A stretch of DNA of 64,000 nt, from the NCBI GenBank assembly GCA_030544215.1, contig JARZZO010000001.1, positions 40,513,670 through 40,577,669 of the forward strand, given 5' to 3'. Shown here piece after piece: positions 19,845-32,567 of this stretch (the first letter of the stretch is position 1; each line of letters begins with the position of its first letter). Made by a program: the position numbers and the translations under genes. Source of the stretch: Zantedeschia hybrid cultivar. Taxonomy: Eukaryota; Streptophyta; Magnoliopsida; Alismatales; Araceae. The notes beneath the pieces were generated by a model. That model saw only the letters and a list, made by a program, of their open reading frames with translations, searched no databases and had not been told where the DNA came from.

Positions 19845-22800
19845 ATGTTGCTGCGATCAGGCAGAGATTTGAGTATGGCCCAAGACGCCATCATCAACTA
19901 CGAGGGAGATGCTAATGCCCCTCGCGATTCAGATTTCAATTATGAGAAGGGGAGAGATGCTGATGCCTTCCGTAATTCCGTCCCCATTCCATATCGACAA
20001 GATGGGAATGTCCGGACCCCTCTCTTTCATCCACAGGATCGATATCCTGATCTTCCCCCGCATGAATATGCGATTCCCAATCCCGACCTTGAGGGGGACA
20101 TGAATCAGAATGATCCCTCACCCTCCGATCCCATGGATCTTGTCAATGCCCTGGGAGTTCTTGCCTCCCGACTGGACCCTCAGCAGTTCGAGGCGATCCA
20201 GTCTATCTTGAAGGGGAAGGCACCCATGCAGCCTGCTGAGCCGAACCCTATGGCTCCCCCCGTTATTACTCAACAACCTCCTCTTCCTCCTCCTTATATC
20301 CATCAGGCCATGGAAGGCCTTCATCTTACTTCTCGGCCAACTGGGCCACAACTTTCGTCATCCAGGCAACCGGCTAGACCGCAGACGCCTATTTATCAAA
20401 ATGCCCTCGGGCATGGCGGAAGCTCTGCCGGACCGCATCCTTATTATCCTCCTTGTCCAACGTACTCTAGGCAGCAGGCCTATCAAGTACTTCCTCCTCC
20501 TCCTCCTCCCTAGGCAGATTTGACCACGCAGACGTTGTTGGCCAAGATGGAGCGCATGGATGAACAGTTCAACAATCTTCAGAAGATGATGGGGGTTAAA
20601 GCCGTGCCAGAAATTAATTTACCGAGCCTGCCAGTATTCCACCTGCCACCCTCTGAAATGCCAGTGTATCGAAAGTATAACGGTACTGGTAACCCCTTCA
20701 CGCACCTGAAGGAGTTCATGTACGAATCTTCTTTCTGGCAGAACGACAAGAGGTCGTTGGCTTTCTTGTTCAGGAGATCTCTAGAGGGACCAGCCCTCGA
20801 GTGGTTCTTTTCTTTGGAACCCTCCGAAGTAGAGGATTACAGTATCGTTTCACGCAAATTTATCCAACGATACCAGGACAGAGTTGCACCCTCCTTGTCC
20901 ATCACAGACCTCATTGCAGAAAAGATGAAACCGGACGAGGAGTTTGTCAGTTTTGCTGACAGGTGGCGGGGCCTGGCTGAAAAAGTGAAAGATCACTTGT
21001 CTGAATCTGAACAAGTGAAAATGTTAATTTCTAACGCCACGCCCCAGTTCAAGCTAGTCCTCTCCTTGAACAACTTGACTAACATGGCAGAGCTCTATGA
21101 AAGAGCACGATACTGCCAGAATGCTTTCAAGGACGCTACGTTCTCTAGCGTCTTTGATCCTCACAGACCTAACAGGCCTCCACCTCGGAAGCCTGCAATG
21201 CCAAATTCTCCTAGTACAGGTCCAACTACTGAGGGCACGCTCTCTCACGAGCAAGTCAGTACTATGAACAATAATTCGCCCCAGTTTGTGAGGAACCAGC
21301 AGCAGTACCAGAGGCCACCACAGCCGAGCCAGCAGGGGTACAGGCAACAGCAGAACCCCCATTACCAACAGCAGTACCAGCGGCCCCAGCAGCCGAATCA
21401 GAACCAGCTACAGCAACAGCCGCAACGGCAACAGCAGTATCAGCAGCCACATCAGCAGCAACAGCAACAGCCACAGTACCAGCCGCGCTCACCGCCGGCG
21501 TACCACAATGTCCCTCCTCCTGGTGACTACAACCAACAAAGGAGACCTCCAGGCCCGAAAAGGGCAGAGTACCCGGCCCTCCCAGAATCCTTGGCGGATA
21601 TCTTCAGCGCTTTAATGGCAGCCAATGCCTTAGTTTTGCCGAGGGAGAAGGCCGTCTGGCCTCAAAATGCCGATACGTCTAGGTATTGCTACTTCCACAG
21701 GCAACCTGGGCATACCATTGACACCTGCTTCCAGTTTAGAGATTATATTCATGATCTCAATGAGCAGGGCGGCATAGACTGGGAGGAAATGAAGAAGTAC
21801 ATAACAGCCCTGAAGGCGAGGAGACCGCAGCAGCAACAGCAACAAGCAAGACCACCGGCACAAGTAGTAGCACCACCCAACATGGGAATAGTGCAGAATC
21901 CACTCCCAGAGCACCAGAACCAAAACCAGGTTGCTCCTATTTTGACGAACAGCCAGTCTGAGGCTGGTCGTGGACAGCAGTGGAGAGTAGAGGACTCTTC
22001 CTCTCTTTGTTCAACGGGTCACGTTCAAAGTACCGCAGAGCGACCACCACGCCGCACCATCCACATACCAAGGCCACCCGTTACCATTACCCCCATACCC
22101 ACACCTACATATCACTCATCCACACCCAATAACCCATTACCACTACCCACCTTCCTTAGACCCATTATGCCCCGCACCACTACACCTCCATCATATAACC
22201 CCCCACAAACCAATAACGCACCCCTTCTACCATCTAGGCCATTATTACGCATACCATTTCCTACTTCACCCGCTACCACCACCGCTTACCCTGATATGCC
22301 TTTACCATCTAGACCGCTATTACGCGTACCATTCCCCACTTCGCCAACCACTTACCCATCCACCATCCAACCCTCTAGGCCTTTAATCCGCACCGCGCCA
22401 TCACCACCTAGCCCTACGCCATCACCTACCTACCAACCCTCTATGCCATCCGCACCGTCCAACCCTGCGGTACTTAAAGTGTCACCCGGATCCTCCACGG
22501 TTGAGGAACACGCGCTCCGGAGTGGAAGGATTTTCAACAAGGTCTTTCCTCAGTCCACAGTCAGAGACGGCCCATCACAGCCGACTGAGGAAGCCCATAA
22601 TGAAGAGAGTGCACCAGGCACTCAATATGACTTGTTGAAACACCTGGATCGGACACCGGCACGGATTACTATACTCGAACTGATCAAAAGATCCAAGAGT
22701 CACCAGGAAGCCTTAATGGAATATCTGCAGAAGGTGATGGTCAACGAGGACGTGCCGGTAGAGAAGATTGCAGCACTACTAGTTCCTCAAGGGGATCAGC

Positions 22801-25800
22801 CCTCTATAACATTTCATACATCGGAACTAGCACCGCCGGCAGCCAGAAGCATGGCCCTGAGCATCACGGTCAACATTTGTAAGAAGGCCGTGGATGCATG
22901 CTTGGTCGACACAGGGGCTTCGATCAATGTTCTACCTCCGAAGACCCTGGAGCTGTGCAGTGTGCCCAAAGAGAAATGGCTGCCCAGCCCCATATCAGTA
23001 ACAGCATATGACAATTCTACCCGTTCCCCTCTGGGAATGGTCTATTTAAAGGTGGAGCTGGGCCCTGTAAGTCATGTAGAGGTCGAATTTCACATCTTGG
23101 AAATCGACCCTTCCATAAATGCCATTTTAGGCCGTCCTTATATCAAAACTCTTGAGGCGATTCCTTCTACGAATCATCAATGCCTCAAATTTCCTTACAA
23201 AGGACGAATAATTAAAGTAACGAGCATGCCGATCCTTGCTGCTGCACATACCTTGAACACTAAATCTGCTGTTTTACCTGGCCGACAACCTTTTCTGTCG
23301 GTATTACAGGTCTACCGTCCAGTGGCTGATCCTCTGAAAGCCGCCACTATTTCTCCATATCCGTTAGATGCTATCAAAAGGGGGAAGTGCATGAGTACCC
23401 CAGGATGGAGGATCATGATGAAGAACGGCTACGAGCCTGGGAAAGGTCTGGGCACGCAGTTGCAAGGCAGGACCACTCCTGTCAGAAATCATCGAGCAGC
23501 ACCTGGAAGTGGTCTGGGCTATAGGCCAATAAAACTGAAGCAAGATCCGGTTCAGAAAGCAGAAATCGAAGAAGGCCCGAAGATCTGGGAAGCAATGTCT
23601 ACGCCACTCAAAAAAGGCCGAGATCCCCTAACATGGACCCTATGTACGCACTTTGTGAAAGGGCCCATACTTAGCCACGACAACACGGTGGTCATTTCTT
23701 CCTGTTTTGACTTCCATGATATATATGGGAGGGACTTGGCCAGACATTGCTCTGAACTGCTTACGTACCAATCCTTGGAGGCTCTGCGGCCTATGAAAAG
23801 GAGGAAATTCCATGACCCTGAATGTGAATGGTACAGGTGGTTCGATCTGAGGGACCTGTATATTGCACTGAACAGACTATTTCTGGATCCTGCAGAACCC
23901 AAGTGGCCGCCACAGATTGATGAACTGACTGAAAGCCCTGGTGCCATATTTGACAAGCGGATACTGCTATCTGAAGAGACTAACGAAGGGGAACCAGATG
24001 ACCCCTATGAAGCTGGTTACACAACAGATCTGCTCTGGAGGGGGACATATCCTTCACATGTCTTCATGCTCCATACCTTATTTCGTACACTGCTCTTGAC
24101 CCCGACTTGGTCGCGGGTCATAATTGAAGATATTCCACGGGCTCCGCCCGTCATGATTACTCTGTCCCCTCGGGACATTATACCACAACCTCCTCTTGAT
24201 CTAGAGGGGTTGTATAATTTGATCTGGGACATATTACTATATGATCCCCCCAATCCTTTGGCCTTGGTGCCACTTCCTCCGTCTGATTCCCCTCCCATTC
24301 GTATTCACTCCTGCTTTATGTTTAATTCTTTCATTTTTAAAAAAAAAACGCCAATTTGGCAACAAATTCTTCCCAAATCCTCATCGAGGAAACATCTTAC
24401 TTGTCCGATTGCACCCCATCGCGCGGGTCCTTCGGTCAAGATTCTCTCTTAGATTTACTCTGTCCCTCCCCTCGGGAGGATTCTCTTGTGTTTCCACTTG
24501 TATCCCAGGATTTTCATCCTGCTTCGTCTTCGTTAGGTTATGATAGTGAAGTTAGGCAGTCTAGTCAGGTCAGGAAGTCTAGGAAACCTAAGGGTAGGCA
24601 AATTCCAGATAGATACCTCCAGGACTTAGCTGATAAGTGCTCTTCTTGTTCCTTGATCCCTCAGCTTTTAGAAAATCCAATTCAGATGCCAGAAGATTGC
24701 ATAGACGATGAGTCAGTCAATGATGGGTACGGGGTATATGAATTAGTACATGAAAAGGACCCCATTGTTGAAGAAGAAGATGACGAGGACGCAGCTGAGG
24801 CATATGCCAGTGGAGTGAAGAGATTCGATGAACCCTCAGCTGCCGTAGAAGAGCCCACCAAAGAAATTAATTTAGGGACTGAAGACGAACCTAAGGTTGT
24901 CCTCGTCAGTAAAAATCTTTCTACAGAGGATGAAAAAGCAATGGTACAAGTTCTCAAGGACTATAAGGACACTTTCGCCTGGAGTTATGAAGATATGCCG
25001 GGGTTAGACTCATCTTTAGTTGAACACAGGTTGACATTAAAGGACGGAGCTAGCCCGGTCAAACAGAAATTAAGGCGATTTCATCCACAAATGGCTTTAA
25101 AGATGAAGGAAGAGGTCGATAAATTACATAAAGCTAAATTTATTAGAGTTGTCCTTTATCCACAATGGGTGGCCAATATAGTCCCGGTTATGAAGAAGGA
25201 TGGGAAGGTCAGAATTTGCATTGACTTCCGCGATCTGAACCGGGCGTGTCCTAAAGATGATTTTCCATTGCCTCATATTGATGTACTCATCGATAATACT
25301 GCTGGCTATGAGACGTTATCATTTATGGACGGATTTTCAGGATACAATCAGATTAAGCTGGCAGAAGAAGATCAAGAGAAAACATCATTCACTACACCTT
25401 GGGGAACATACTGTTATGTCGTCATGCCATTCGGATTGAAGAATGCTGGAGCCACTTATCAAAGGGCTATGATGGCAATATTTCATGACATGATGCACAT
25501 AGATTTGGAAGTGTACGTGGATGACTTATTGGTTAAATCGAAAACAAAGGCTGAGCACGCCAAAGTTTTGGCAAGGGTGTTAGAGAGATCGAGAGAATAT
25601 CAGTTAAAGATGAACCCCAAGAAATGTGTATTCGGGGTATCTTCAGGGAAATTGCTTGGATTTATCGTCAGCAAACGGGGAATTGAGATCGATCCTAATA
25701 AGGCGAAGGCTATTAGAGAAATGCCCCCTCCCAAAAACTTGAAAGAGTTGAGAGGATTAATCGGGAGGTTGCAATTTATTCGCCGCTTTGTCTCCCAGCA

Positions 25801-28222
25801 CTCACAAAGGTGTAAGCCGTTTTACGAACTTACCAAGCCGGGAGTCAAATTCGATTGGGACGATAAGTGTCAGGAGGCATTCGATGGATTAAAGAACTAT
25901 TTAGCAAGTCCTCCTGTTTTGAGACCACCATCTCCAGACAAACCATTAATACTTTACATTTCAGTCCTGGATGATGCAGTGGGGGCTGTCCTAGCACAAG
26001 AAGATGAAGAAGGAAAAGAGAGGGCAGCCTACTATCTCTCTAAACTTCTCAACCCCGCTGAACAGAGATATACGGCGATGGAGAAAACGTGTGCAGCATT
26101 GGTCTGGGTTGTTCAGAAATTAAAGTATTATTTTCTGGCCCATGAAGTTCATCTCATCGCTAGGATGAATCCGATCAAATTCCTTCTGGAGAAATCTGTT
26201 CTTACTGATAGGTTAGCGCGATGGCAAAGCTTTCTATCTCAATTCGACATCATCTACATTCAACAGAAAGCGATCAAGGGCTATGCCATAGCAGAACATC
26301 TTGCTCATCATCCCCTTCCTCGATTTGATCCAGTCCGATCAGAGTTTCCGGATGAGGAACTGATGTCCGTAAATCAAATCAGAGATGATATGTGGACTCT
26401 GCATTTTGACGGAGCTCTGAATTCTCATGGAAAAGGGATCGGTATTGTTCTGTTATCACCTGAAGGTATCACCATTCCACAAGCCTTTCAGCTCGATTTT
26501 CCAGTCACAAACAATATAGCTGAATACGAGGCACTCCTTGCTGGCCTCGAGGCTGCTCATTTCCATGGTGCCACCAAACTCAGAATTGTAGGTGATAGCC
26601 AACTAATTCTTCGCCAAGTACTGACCAAGTATCGAACTCTTGATCCCAAGCTCAAGCCTTATCAGGAACTTACTTCTGCTTACTCAAAGCTTTTCACGAA
26701 ATTGATCTTTGTCCATGTCCCTAGGAATCAAAACATCTTAGCTGACGCTCTAGCCTCACTTGCATCTTCTCTTGATTTTTCAATCAGCAAACAATCTGAA
26801 TCAATCATAGTTCATAGGCGTCTTTCACCCGCCGTGAAAGATCCTTCATTCCTTAGAACTAAGGAGAAGTTGCTGAATAAAGTCAGAGACGGAGATATCA
26901 TTGAGAAAAGAGAAATCATGTTAATGGAGCTGTTAGAAGAGATGGATAATGAACAGAAGCCATGGTATTATGAAATTGCAAAATATTGTGAAGATCAATC
27001 ATATCCTGAGGAAGCTACAACTGAGGAGAAAAGAGCTATCAGGAGAGTTGCTCAACGATACACCCTAGTTGGGAGAGCATTATACAAGAGAGGTTTTGAT
27101 GGAGTTCTTCTGAGATGTCTAGACGAAGATGAGCTTTGGAAGGTTATGGAAGGAGCTCATAGTGGAGTTTGTGGTGGCCATGTCAATGGACAGATGCTAG
27201 CAAAGAAGATCCTTAGACAAGGATTTTATTGGCCAACCATGGAAGAAGATTGTGTAGGATATGTTTGTAAGTGTGCTAAGTGTCAACTTCACGCCGACAA
27301 AATTCATTCTCCTGCATCTTCACTCCATCCTGTTTCTTCCCCATGGCCTTTCTCCATGTGAGCTTTCGATATCATTGGACCTCTTGGTAACCCAGATTCC
27401 GGCATCAAGCAAAAATCTTTCATTCTCACGGCAACGGAATACTTCACCAAGTGGGCAGAAGCTGAAGCGTACGTGGAGATCAAAGCATCAACCGTCTGCA
27501 AGTTCATCATGAAGAACATCATCACTCGATTTGGAATTCCAAGCACCATCGTCACCGACAACGGACCGCAGTTCGTGTCACAAGAATTGAAGGACCTCTG
27601 TAACAGGGATAAAATTGCATTGCATCATTTATCTCCTTATTATCTGCAAGGCAATGGCCAAGCAGAGGCAACAAATAAGACTTTGATAAAAATCATCAAA
27701 AAGACGTGTAAATCTAATAAATTCGTAGATTGGCCAGAAAAATTGGTTGAGGCTCTATGGGCCTACCGAACTTCAATCCGCACGCCTACTGGGCAAACTC
27801 CTTATTCCTTAACATTTGGAATGGAGGCAGTAGTTCCATATGAGATCCTCATACCGTCATTAAGAGTACAATTGAATAAGGAATTTTCCATTGATGAACA
27901 TCGTTCAGCACTCCTTGCTCAATTGGAACTTTTAGACGAGAAAAGATGGTCAGCTGCTAATCATGCAAAAGTTTATCAAAACAGACTAGCACGTTTTTAT
28001 CAAAAGAAAGTCATTGAACGTAAGTTCAAAGTCGGTGAAATGGTTGTTAAAAGAATTTTTATAAAACCTGGTGGTCCGCGTTCTAAGCTCCAACCCAACT
28101 AGGAAGGACCTTATGTTGTATCGCACGCTTTTCCTGGTAATGCTTATCGTCTTGTTAATGCAGAAGGAGAAGAGCTAAAACATCCCTGGAATGGTTTACA
28201 TCTTAAGAAATACTACCCTTAG
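19845..28222 (+). pseudogene. Tat element A gag-pol, broken
   Basis: Same product as the intact polyprotein of element B, starting MLLRSGRDLSMAQ. Defects: TAG at 20511-20513 (B has CAG), a net loss of 4 bases in the A-tract region at 24334-24348 that shifts frame before reverse transcriptase, TGA at 27359-27361 (B has TGG), and TAG at 28100-28102 (B has TGG). Protease VDTGASINVL, G-patch GWRIMMKNGYEPGKGLG, reverse transcriptase YVDD, both RNase H domains and integrase motifs are all still readable. All three internal stops are C-to-T or G-to-A changes. Not able to make a full polyprotein unless by recoding. Confidence 0.93.
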
Positions 28223-30105
28223 GTTAAAGAGTCGATCAGTATGGTACAAAGACCAGTGGAGTCAGAAAGTTTATAAACTCAAATTTCCTCATCAGTCTGA
28301 ATAACTTAATTTTAAGCCCATTACTACACACACTGACACGTTTGATTCGTGAGTAACAAGAGATGACAAGTCCTAAAGAATATCGAAAGTTTGACCAAAA
28401 GTGCGAAGTCCAAATCATTCTTTTTGGAGCAAAATTCTGTTTTAAACTCGGCCCATGATGTCGGAACGAGGCTTAGAATAGACTACCAAGAATACCCGCC
28501 ATCTTAGTAGGAGGCCGTCATAAAAAAAAAGGGGGAGATCCGTCCCGAAGCAGAAAGAAAAGAAAGAAAAGAAAAAGCAAGGCAAAAGCCAAATGTCAAA
28601 TCAAAAAAGGCCATTACATTACAAACGTTACATCAAGGCCATGAAATGAAACAAAAGGGAACGCAAGGTCGATAAATACCCCGGAAAGAAAATGACCGAA
28701 CCCCAACGGATATTAGGGTAGGAAAGGAACATCTTTTTAAGTCTCCAAAACCTTCTCATGGGCTTTCTAAACTTATTCATCTTTTCTTTCTAAAGAGATG
28801 TACTCCAAACTTAAGGAATGGTTTAGATTGACTAAGGGTCAAATCATCAAATGGGATCACGAATGGAAACACAAATTCAAACACGATGGGTTTAAGTTGA
28901 GTTGTTAAAGAATAATTTGAGAATTAAGTTAATAAATGAATATGATCTTTTGATCTAAGTACCTTGCTGATCTTTTAGTCAAAAATCCAAAAAAATTACA
29001 TAAGTCAAAAACCCAAAAAAAATACAGAAATCCCAAAAAAATATACATATGTCAAAAATAAAAAAAAATACATATGTTTCAAAAAATCAAAAAAAAAATA
29101 CATATGTTTCAAAAATTCAAAAAAAATAATACATATGTCAAAATTCAAAAAAAAGGGCATATATTTCAAAACCCCAAACAAAAATGAATATTTCAGTTAG
29201 CATCTGCTTGTTGCATTTAGTGTGTTTCATTCCTTTTATTTTCAGTGAGCATCTGTCTGCTTGTATGTTGCACTTTGCTTAAGTCTGATTATTCTCATTA
29301 CCTTTGTTAATAAAGGCTATGCCCCTTGACCCTTCTATCAAGGATAGGATCAAGTAGTCGGTTACTTAACCAGATAAGGGGCTAAGCCTAAACAGATACT
29401 TAACCTGTTTATTCAAGTCATATACAGGACACAAGGCATTGGTAAGAGTTGGAATCCGAGTAGAGAAGAAACATGTTTCTGTGAGTGAAAGGCGTCGAGT
29501 AGCACTGAGAATATGAGTGAATGGCGTCTGTGCGACACGACGCGTTTCAGAAAATTCAAAGAGAATATGAGTAAAGCTGGAAATGTCAAGAAGATCCCAC
29601 TGTGGGAGTCAAGAAGTCCCGACCGTGGCTAAAAAGACGGTTATTTCTACCCTTGTACTATTCCTTGTAATTATTTTGCATTCGCATTACTATATGATAA
29701 ATATTTATTAGAGTACATCAAGGACCTTGTGGTTTTGATGAAACTGGAATTTGAGTTCCCCTACAACAAAAACAGTGATAATTCCAGAGGATTCTTAATC
29801 GCACGGATAGGCCGTTTGATTGTTAATTAGTGAGGACGATGGTTCCACTTTTTGTGAAACGGTGCGTGGATAAACGAGCTTCGGCTTAGCACTGAATTAC
29901 AAGAATTGGTATCTTGACTCATTAATGACAATTTAACAATATTATCCTTGATTAATTTATATTTTATTTAACTTTATATTTTTCTTTTAGCCCAGCATGC
30001 ATCATATAGGACTTTGAAATCATTGTGATAAGAATTAATTATTGATTAAGTTTCAGACCATTAATCAAATAACTCAAACATGATATGAAAAATTCCATTC
30101 TGAAT
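28223..30105 (+). other. Tat A 3' non-coding region (first part)
   Basis: No gene. It holds an A9-GGGGGAGA tract at 28522-28538 that looks like a polypurine tract but is far from the 3' LTR. An A-rich minisatellite (28976-29185) repeats ATACATATGTCAAAA-type units. A GCGTC dyad pair sits at 29487-29549 (arms TGAATGGCGTC and GACGCGTTTCA). It ends at the element B insertion, whose TSD TGAGT is at 30106-30110. Confidence 0.75.
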
Positions 30106-30110
30106 TGAGT

Positions 30111-31428
30111 TGTAGACACGCTAATTTTGACGTCATTTTGAGTAAATTTCATATCATATAATAATGCCTCAGAATGGTCTGATATTTAACCATTGATTAA
30201 TTTTTATTGATATTTTTAAGTGTCGGGTTTAATAGACATGTTTAAGTTAATCAATTGAATTGATTTTAGCTCAAATTTTAGTTAAAATATGAAGAATCCT
30301 AAAATGCGTCGACCAATGTGGACGCCATTTAGAGTTTATTCCTGTTTTAACGTTTAAATTTGAATTTTAATTAATTGGTTTATTGACTAAAAGACGTCTG
30401 TTAAGGTCGACGCTATTTAAGTTTCCTAAGCTGTCTTAACTTCTCTTCCGGATGTTTATCCTTATCTTAATTAGAGTAAAAGACGTCTACACAAGTGGAC
30501 GCTTTTTAGCTAATAAAGATAAAGATAAGTTTTCCCGGATATTTATCCTTATCTTAATTAATATGAAAGGCGTCAGCCAAGGTGGACGCGTTTTAGATAA
30601 TTACAGATAAAGATGAATTAATCAGTGATTATCTGTCGATTAAGGTAGATAAATCCTAGATTTTTCTATGTTAATCGCGAACGCAGAAAATGCCTATAAA
30701 TACCTTGCCTATCAAGGAGTTAAAAAAAAAAGAAGAGAGAGAACTATTGAGCCACAGCGTTATTGCGATCGGAGCAACCACGTCGGAACGCCGGAGCGCT
30801 GCCATTTCCAGAAGACGGCATCCTTCTTCCAGATCTTCATCCTTCAAGGCTTCTCCAACTGGGCATAAGTTTTTCATATTAGAATTTCATTTTTCATTTA
30901 TTAGTTTCATTCTCTCATATTCACTTCATGCAACACACACCACGTCATTAATTTTCCAAAACCCATCTGTTCTAAAGGGGTTTCAAAGTCATTTAAAACA
31001 AGTGAGTTGCTGTTTAAACATGTTTATAATCATGGTTAGCTTTGATATTATTTCTATTTAGATTCTCATCATTGTTTCTTCTTTATTTTTCTGTCTCTCT
31101 GTCTGCTGCATCCAACAACTGAATAACAAGAAATCAAAAAGAGGGAAATCAAGCACGAAGCCAGGAGAACTTCTGGACGATCCTCAACATTCAACAGCAA
31201 GAACGAAAGAACAAGAAGAGGCTCTCTTTCTTCAGCCGGCTGAAGGAGGGGAACCAAGGATTCATTCTTCCGCGTTTAAACAGGTAGGCGATCAAACTCT
31301 TTTGAAGCTTTTTAGTTAAAAGTTTCTGGCGATCACTGCACCTTAGTTGCATTTTTTTAATAGGTTAATTTACCCTAAACAACATAGTTTTTCACATTAA
31401 TCACACGAGCAATTTTTCAGCACCTACA
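30111..31428 (+). repeat. Tat element B 5' LTR
   Basis: 1318 bp, TGTAGACACG ... AGCACCTACA. TGACGTCA is at 30128-30135. Dyads start at 30299, 30387, 30476 and 30563, the same 88/89/87 spacing as in A. A TATA box lies at about 30690. It is followed by the primer-site sequence TGGCGATCACGGTGGGAC at 31436-31453. Confidence 0.92.
30299..30596. repeat. Four GCGTC/GACGC dyads, LTR B
   Basis: Same arrangement as in LTR A. The loops differ from A at each dyad, for example ACCAATGTG against ACCCGTGTG in the first and AGCCAAGG against ATCCATGG in the fourth. Arms are mostly kept. Confidence 0.85.
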
Positions 31429-31817
31429 GCTCTTTTGGCGATCACGGTGGGACCTGGTCTCGCCGTCTTTTAATTTCTTTTGTTCTTGCTATTATCATAC
31501 CGGGCACCCACGGTGCACCACTTGTGTCTTTCGACACGTCCTCACCGATTGGTGAGTGTTTAGTTTAAGTAATTTCCCTCGTGCACCACGTGCACACCCC
31601 AGTGGCAAGATCTTGCCTCCCCTTGATTAGTTTAAAAAGCTGTTTTTGGTGATAAAATGCTGTGTGATTGTGTGATTTCTTAGTTGTTTAGATAGTAAAC
31701 CATCCTGTTTAAAATCTGAAACTAAAAATCTTTGCATGAGTCGATTATTTACTGCATTTTACCCTGTTTAAGGAGGATTCGACCTAGAAAATCCTTCTGG
31801 AAATCTGTTTCTGCGAA

Positions 31818-32077
31818 CTAAAAAGCGTCCAGGAACAGCGACGCGTTTCAAAACCGCGTCCGGACACCTAGACGCCTTTTAGCCTCCAGATTATCTCTGT
31901 CGTTTACACCTGTTTCTGTGAAATAATTAAGCTCTGTGTTGAATAGCGTCGACCATCATCGACGCTATTCATACAGTTTTTAGTCATTTTCCAGGTTTTC
32001 TCTGCTGTTTGCATCTGTTCTCTGCGAAAGGATTAAGTTCTGTTTTGAATAGCGTCGACTATAATTGACGCGATTCA
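31818..32077. repeat. GCGTC/GACGC dyads in the leader of element B
   Basis: Double unit 31818-31882, perfect 13-bp dyad 31940-31971 (loop CCATCA), and a third at 32046-32077 with arm changes. Equivalent to the leader block of element A. Confidence 0.85.
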
Positions 32078-32567
32078 GACAGTTTCTTAATTATTTTTCA
32101 GTTTCCAGATTTCTGTGTTGAGTGCTAGCTACCCATTACTCTATTAAGCATTAGAGGCCATCCAGGTCGCAGGGCATACGCATTGAGGCTAAAACCCTCC
32201 TTTTCTTAGGAACACTTTACTCGACGTTAGCAACTCTCTCTGATTGGGTTGGTCCCTTGATCAGACTAGAGAAGTTGACGTTGAGACCTCCATAAGTCCC
32301 CAAAATCAAGGTATTCCTCCTTGATCATCGGGCTGGTTGTACCAATTGAAGTCCCGGCTAGATTCCGAAAGCGTTGTGAGAGAGAACCCTAGAGAATAAC
32401 GGTGGAAACTGAACTGAAACTAGGATCCTTCCCTGAGCAAAATTGTGGTTTAATCCAATTCAAATAACTCAACAAGGAATCCTAAAATCACGTTAAGCAT
32501 CCACTTGTTTGATTAACCTCTGCACAACTTGTTTGATTATTTTTTTTTGAAAAGAAAATCTAATATT

